Assembly (NCBI GenBank): GCA_947169985.1
Contig: CAMVRW010000092.1
Span: 1-8,854 of the forward strand
DNA from: an uncultured Butyrivibrio sp.
GTDB taxonomy: Bacteria > Bacillota > Clostridia > Lachnospirales > Lachnospiraceae
Reading direction: 5' to 3'
DNA length: 8,854 nucleotides
Part shown: positions 6,372-8,854 of the stretch, piece by piece
Layout of the letters: each line of letters begins with the position of its first letter
How positions within the stretch are numbered: the first letter of the stretch is position 1
Notes under the pieces: model-generated
What the model saw: the letters and a program-made list of their open reading frames with translations, nothing else
Databases searched by the model: none
What the model was told of the DNA's origin: nothing
Translations under genes and position numbers: made by a program

Positions 6372-6387
6372 TGAGGTTTAGCTAAAT

Positions 6388-7749
6388 ATGCTTAAGAATA
6401 TTCAAGGGCTACGGGTTGCTATGCACAACCTGGGCTGTAAAGTTAATAGTTACGAGATGGATGTCATGGCTCAGAAGCTTGTTGATGCAGGCTGCGTGAT
6501 CGTGCCATTTCACGATAAAGCTGATGTTTATGTGATAAATACCTGTACTGTCACCAATATAGCTGACAGGAAATCCAGGCAGATGCTCCACAGATCCAAA
6601 AAGGAAAATCCGGAGGCTGTTGTTGTGGCAGTTGGCTGCTATGTTGAGACCGGATTTGAGGGAGTAAAGAAGGACGAGTGCATAGATCTTGCCATAGGTA
6701 ACAACAAGAAGTCAGAGATAGCTGAAATACTGGATGAGTTCTTTTCCGCAAGGGGAGATGTGGTGGATAAGACTCTTGGAGGAACTTCAGTAATAGATAT
6801 CAACCACACCAATGAGTACGAGAATATGAGGCTTACTGAGCTTCCTGAGCATACCAGAGCTTACATAAAGGTCCAGGATGGCTGTAACCAGTTCTGTACC
6901 TACTGTGTTATTCCCTATGCAAGAGGCAGGGTCAGAAGCCGCGATATGAACGATGTTCTGGAGGAGATAAAAGACCTTTCTGCCAAGGGCTGCAAGGAAG
7001 TTGTTATCACCGGAATCCATGTAGGCTCCTATGGTATGGATTTTAAGGAGGGACAACCGGTCAATCTGGTGGATCTGCTTGAAAAAGTGGAGGAGATTCC
7101 GGGCATTGAGAGGATCCGTCTTGGAAGTATAGAACCAAGATTTATCACTAAAGAAAATGCAGAGCGTATGGCTGCAATTAAAAAGCTTTGTCCCCACTTC
7201 CACTTATCGCTCCAAAGTGGCTGCGATTCAGTGTTAAAGAGGATGAACAGACACTATACAGCGAAGGAGTACATGGACAGTGTAGCTCTTTTGCGCAAGG
7301 TATTTGACAGGCCGGCTATCACAACTGATGTTATCGTGGGATTCCCCGGAGAGACTAAGGAGGAATTTGAGGAGTGCAGGAAGTTCGTAGAGGAAATTGG
7401 CTTTTACGAGATGCATGTCTTTAAATATTCACCAAGAAAGGGCACAGTGGCAGCAGGAATGCCTGATCAGCTCACAGACAGACAGAAGTCAGAGCGAAGT
7501 GATGTGCTCATAGATTTGACAGAGAGGGACTCTGTGTGTTATCGTGAAGCCTTCATTGGTCAGGAGCTATCAGTCCTTTGGGAGGACGAAGAGACCATAG
7601 ATGGCAGGAAATATATGATAGGACACACTGACAGATATGTCAGAGTCGCTGCGCCGGAGGGTAGTAAGGAGTACGAAAACGCAGTGTCAGGGCAGATTAC
7701 AGTTGTTTGCCCAAAGGGCCTTGTAAAACCCGATACATTGCTTATTTAA
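6388..7749 (+). CDS. mtaB: tRNA (N6-threonylcarbamoyladenosine37-C2)-methylthiotransferase MtaB
   Basis: MtaB adds a methylthio group to t6A37 of ANN-decoding tRNAs, giving ms2t6A, through two iron-sulfur clusters and SAM radical chemistry. The 453 residues hold an N-terminal UPF0004 domain with cluster-binding cysteines in NLGCKVNSYE (Cys17), NTCTVTN (Cys53) and VGCYVE (Cys84). The radical-SAM domain has CxxxCxxC in GCNQFCTYC (Cys166, Cys170, Cys173), followed by VIPYARGRVRSR. A TRAM RNA-binding domain occupies about 389-453. NLGCKVN favours MtaB over MiaB, which typically carries TYGCQMN. The ATG at 6388 has GAGG at 6373-6376. In B. subtilis the orthologue yqeV follows rsmE directly; here three genes intervene. 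No good forward promoter is visible in 6316-6387. Its need for sulfur links it loosely to the desulfurase upstream. Confidence 0.94.
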   Translation: MLKNIQGLRVAMHNLGCKVNSYEMDVMAQKLVDAGCVIVPFHDKADVYVINTCTVTNIADRKSRQMLHRSKKENPEAVVVAVGCYVETGFEGVKKDECIDLAIGNNKKSEIAEILDEFFSARGDVVDKTLGGTSVIDINHTNEYENMRLTELPEHTRAYIKVQDGCNQFCTYCVIPYARGRVRSRDMNDVLEEIKDLSAKGCKEVVITGIHVGSYGMDFKEGQPVNLVDLLEKVEEIPGIERIRLGSIEPRFITKENAERMAAIKKLCPHFHLSLQSGCDSVLKRMNRHYTAKEYMDSVALLRKVFDRPAITTDVIVGFPGETKEEFEECRKFVEEIGFYEMHVFKYSPRKGTVAAGMPDQLTDRQKSERSDVLIDLTERDSVCYREAFIGQELSVLWEDEETIDGRKYMIGHTDRYVRVAAPEGSKEYENAVSGQITVVCPKGLVKPDTLLI

Positions 7750-7766
7750 CCTTGCTGGTGTAAAAT
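7738..7766 (+). promoter_or_regulatory. Candidate promoter of the ireB-ruvX-DUF1292 operon
   Basis: TTGCTT (7738-7743), in the last codons of mtaB, is followed after 17 bases by TAAAAT (7761-7766), with an AT-rich stretch downstream. The -10 matches the consensus at five of six positions and the -35 at three of six. Transcripts would start near 7773, giving a leader of about 68 bases before the ireB ATG at 7841. No terminator is evident after mtaB, so read-through could also contribute. Confidence 0.45.
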
Positions 7767-7840
7767 TATAAGATAGTAGCATATTTATGAACGATAATGA
7801 GGAGATGATCCTCAAATGAATATGAATGGAGAATAGTTTT

Positions 7841-8116
7841 ATGGCAGATCAGGATTTAGGAAATACCCAATTTTTTAAGGTTGAGGTAGAGCCTGAGACA
7901 GGTGTTAAGAAGGTGCTTTCTGTTGTTTATGATGCTCTTCTTGAAAAAGGGTACAATCCGGTTAATCAGATCGTCGGATACATTATGTCAGGCGACCCGA
8001 CCTACATAACAAGCCATAAGGGCGCAAGAAGCCTTATCATGAAGGTTGAGCGTGATGAGCTTGTAGAGGAGATGCTCACAGAATACATCAAGAGCAACGA
8101 CTGGGCACAGAGGTAA
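7841..8116 (+). CDS. ireB: IreB family regulatory phosphoprotein (UPF0297)
   Basis: The 91 residues match the IreB/YrzL family across their length, with the signature [25 protein letters not shown] and the RDEL-containing helix near the C-terminus. In Enterococcus faecalis IreB is phosphorylated on N-terminal threonines by the PASTA kinase IreK and negatively regulates cephalosporin tolerance; the family is a small dimeric helical protein without known enzymatic activity. Thr9 in LGNTQFF is the likely equivalent of the phosphorylated threonine (inference). I chose ATG 7841 because GGAG (7828-7831) lies nine bases upstream; an in-frame ATG at 7826 would add five residues but has no ribosome binding site at proper distance. 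It is first in the order ireB-ruvX-DUF1292, the same as yrzL-yrrK-yrzB of B. subtilis. No kinase gene is in the window. Confidence 0.93.
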   Translation: MADQDLGNTQFFKVEVEPETGVKKVLSVVYDALLEKGYNPVNQIVGYIMSGDPTYITSHKGARSLIMKVERDELVEEMLTEYIKSNDWAQR

Positions 8117-8141
8117 GTGATAAGAGATTATCTTTTATCAC
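8117..8141 (+). other. Hairpin filling the ireB-ruvX gap and touching the ruvX ribosome binding site
   Basis: GTGATAAGAG (8117-8126) pairs with CTTTTATCAC (8132-8141) over ten pairs with one G-U, around the loop ATTAT. It starts on the base after the ireB stop codon and ends on the base before the ruvX GAGG (8142-8145). No T-run follows, so it is not an intrinsic terminator. It may be an RNase processing or stability element, or may tune ruvX translation. The structure is seen in the sequence; the role is inference. Confidence 0.65.
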
Positions 8142-8152
8142 GAGGATGATGC

Positions 8153-8578
8153 ATGCGAATCATGGGACTTGATTACGGGTCCAGGACTGTGGGTGTAGCA
8201 ATAAGTGACGATCTTTTGCTAACAGCACAGGGAAAAGAAATAATCCGTAGAAAAGAAGAGAATAAGCTTAGAAAGACTTTGGCGCGCATTGAAGAACTCA
8301 TTCAGGAGTATGGGGTGGAAAAGATTGTTCTGGGACTTCCACTAAACATGGATGAGACTGTCTCTGAGCGCTCAAAGCTGTGTCTTGAATTCAAGGAAAT
8401 GATCGAAAGAAGAACCGGGATTCCGGTGGAGATGATGGATGAGCGCCTTACAACTGTAGAGGCGGATGAGATCATGAATGAAGCCCGTATAAAGGGTAAG
8501 GAAAGAAAAGAGTACGTAGACATGATAGCTGCCCAGATCATCCTTCAGGATTATCTGGACAACAAATTAGACAGGTGA
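8153..8578 (+). CDS. ruvX: Putative pre-16S rRNA nuclease / Holliday junction resolvase-like protein (YqgF)
   Basis: The YqgF/RuvX family has an RNase H-like fold; the E. coli member is implicated in 16S rRNA 5'-end maturation, and others were proposed as Holliday junction resolvases. The 141 residues match the usual 135-150. Conserved acidic motifs are all present: [12 protein letters not shown] (5-16, Asp7), VLGLPLNMD in the middle, DERLTT (96-101, Asp96), and [14 protein letters not shown] near the end (Asp123). The ATG at 8153 has GAGG at 8142-8145 with seven bases between. It is 36 bases after ireB, the gap holding a hairpin, and six bases before the next start. Its conserved linkage with ireB and DUF1292 across Firmicutes is established, but a shared function is not. 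Confidence 0.95.
   Translation: MRIMGLDYGSRTVGVAISDDLLLTAQGKEIIRRKEENKLRKTLARIEELIQEYGVEKIVLGLPLNMDETVSERSKLCLEFKEMIERRTGIPVEMMDERLTTVEADEIMNEARIKGKERKEYVDMIAAQIILQDYLDNKLDR
8573..8578 (+). promoter_or_regulatory. Ribosome binding site deciding the TTG start of the DUF1292 gene
   Basis: AGGTGA (8573-8578) contains the ruvX TGA stop and lies six bases before TTG 8585. There is no ATG near this position in frame, so this site and its spacing fix the start. The arrangement suggests coupling of the DUF1292 gene to ruvX translation. Confidence 0.65.
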
Positions 8579-8584
8579 CAGATT

Positions 8585-8848
8585 TTGGAAAAGATTATTT
8601 TTAGCCCCGATGGGGAAGAACCGGTAGAGTTTTATTGTCTTGAACAGACCATTATTGGAGCTAAGACATATCTGCTGGTGACTGATGAAGAAGATGGAGA
8701 CGGAGAAGCGCTGATACTGCGCGATGACTCCGATATTAAAGATGAAGAAGCAGTTTATGTGATCGTGGATGATGACCTGGAGCTTGAAGCTGTTGCAGGT
8801 GTTTTTCGTAAGCTGCTTTCTGAGGATGGCATAGATCTGGATATTTAA
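8585..8848 (+). CDS. DUF1292 family small acidic protein (YrzB-like), TTG start
   Basis: The 87 residues, read from TTG 8585, start MEKIIFSPDGEEPVEFYCLEQT and are strongly acidic throughout, with runs such as DEEDGDGE and VDDDLELE. The pattern of a short beta-strand protein with EEPVEFYCLEQTIIGAKTYLLV followed by DDS..EEAVYVIVDDD resembles the DUF1292 family, whose B. subtilis member YrzB (about 93 residues) follows yrrK (ruvX). Function is unknown. No signal peptide, membrane helix or metal-binding motif is seen; the single cysteine (residue 18) is isolated. The gene is six bases after ruvX and ends six bases before the window edge, so the following operon member, if any, cannot be seen. Confidence 0.85.
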   Translation: MEKIIFSPDGEEPVEFYCLEQTIIGAKTYLLVTDEEDGDGEALILRDDSDIKDEEAVYVIVDDDLELEAVAGVFRKLLSEDGIDLDI

Positions 8849-8854
8849 CGGGCT

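Noticed and set aside
6377..6386. Ten-base palindrome TTTAGCTAAA between the mtaB ribosome binding site and start
   Set aside because: It is short, AT-rich and has no spare loop for a stable RNA stem; chance occurrence is likely.
6787..7203. Minus-strand open frame of 138 codons opposite mtaB
   Set aside because: It covers the antisense of the radical-SAM domain, with no ribosome binding site or family pattern.

Overview
The window comes from a Firmicutes/Bacillota genome, most likely a Lachnospiraceae member close to Butyrivibrio/Pseudobutyrivibrio. The protein types, the dense co-directional genes with AGGAGG-type ribosome binding sites and the moderate GC content all fit this. The genus is inference only. 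All genes but one are on the + strand. I see no mobile element, CRISPR array, tRNA or rRNA.

Region 1 (1-1784) is a chaperone module: the 3' end of dnaK, a 197-base gap packed with three inverted repeats, complete dnaJ, and an intrinsic terminator that begins on the dnaJ stop codon. Region 2 (1802-5979) is a tight translation-modification run: prmA (ribosomal protein L11 methylation), rsmE (16S rRNA U1498 methylation), a class I cysteine desulfurase and thiI (tRNA 4-thiouridine synthesis). The last two form a sulfur relay. ThiI lacks the rhodanese domain, so the desulfurase beside it is the natural direct sulfur donor.

Region 3 (5980-6387) interrupts the run with the only minus-strand gene. 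It encodes a small HPr-like protein that keeps the regulatory-serine region of HPr but has Asp where the phosphorylated histidine should be. It has its own promoter and strong ribosome binding site, and converges on thiI across a hairpin-rich spacer. Region 4 (6388-7749) is mtaB, the tRNA ms2t6A methylthiotransferase. In Bacillus subtilis mtaB directly follows dnaJ-prmA-rsmE, so the desulfurase, thiI and HPr-like genes sit inside that ancestral order here.

Region 5 (7750-8848) is the conserved trio ireB (IreK kinase substrate), ruvX/yqgF (RNase H-like nuclease) and a DUF1292 protein, in the same order as yrzL-yrrK-yrzB of B. subtilis. It has a candidate promoter at the end of mtaB and a hairpin between ireB and ruvX that touches the ruvX ribosome binding site.

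Overall this is mostly conserved housekeeping sequence. The points deserving a second look are the histidine-less HPr-like protein, the hairpin cluster between dnaK and dnaJ, and the ireB-ruvX hairpin. I found no convincing wholly undescribed system.
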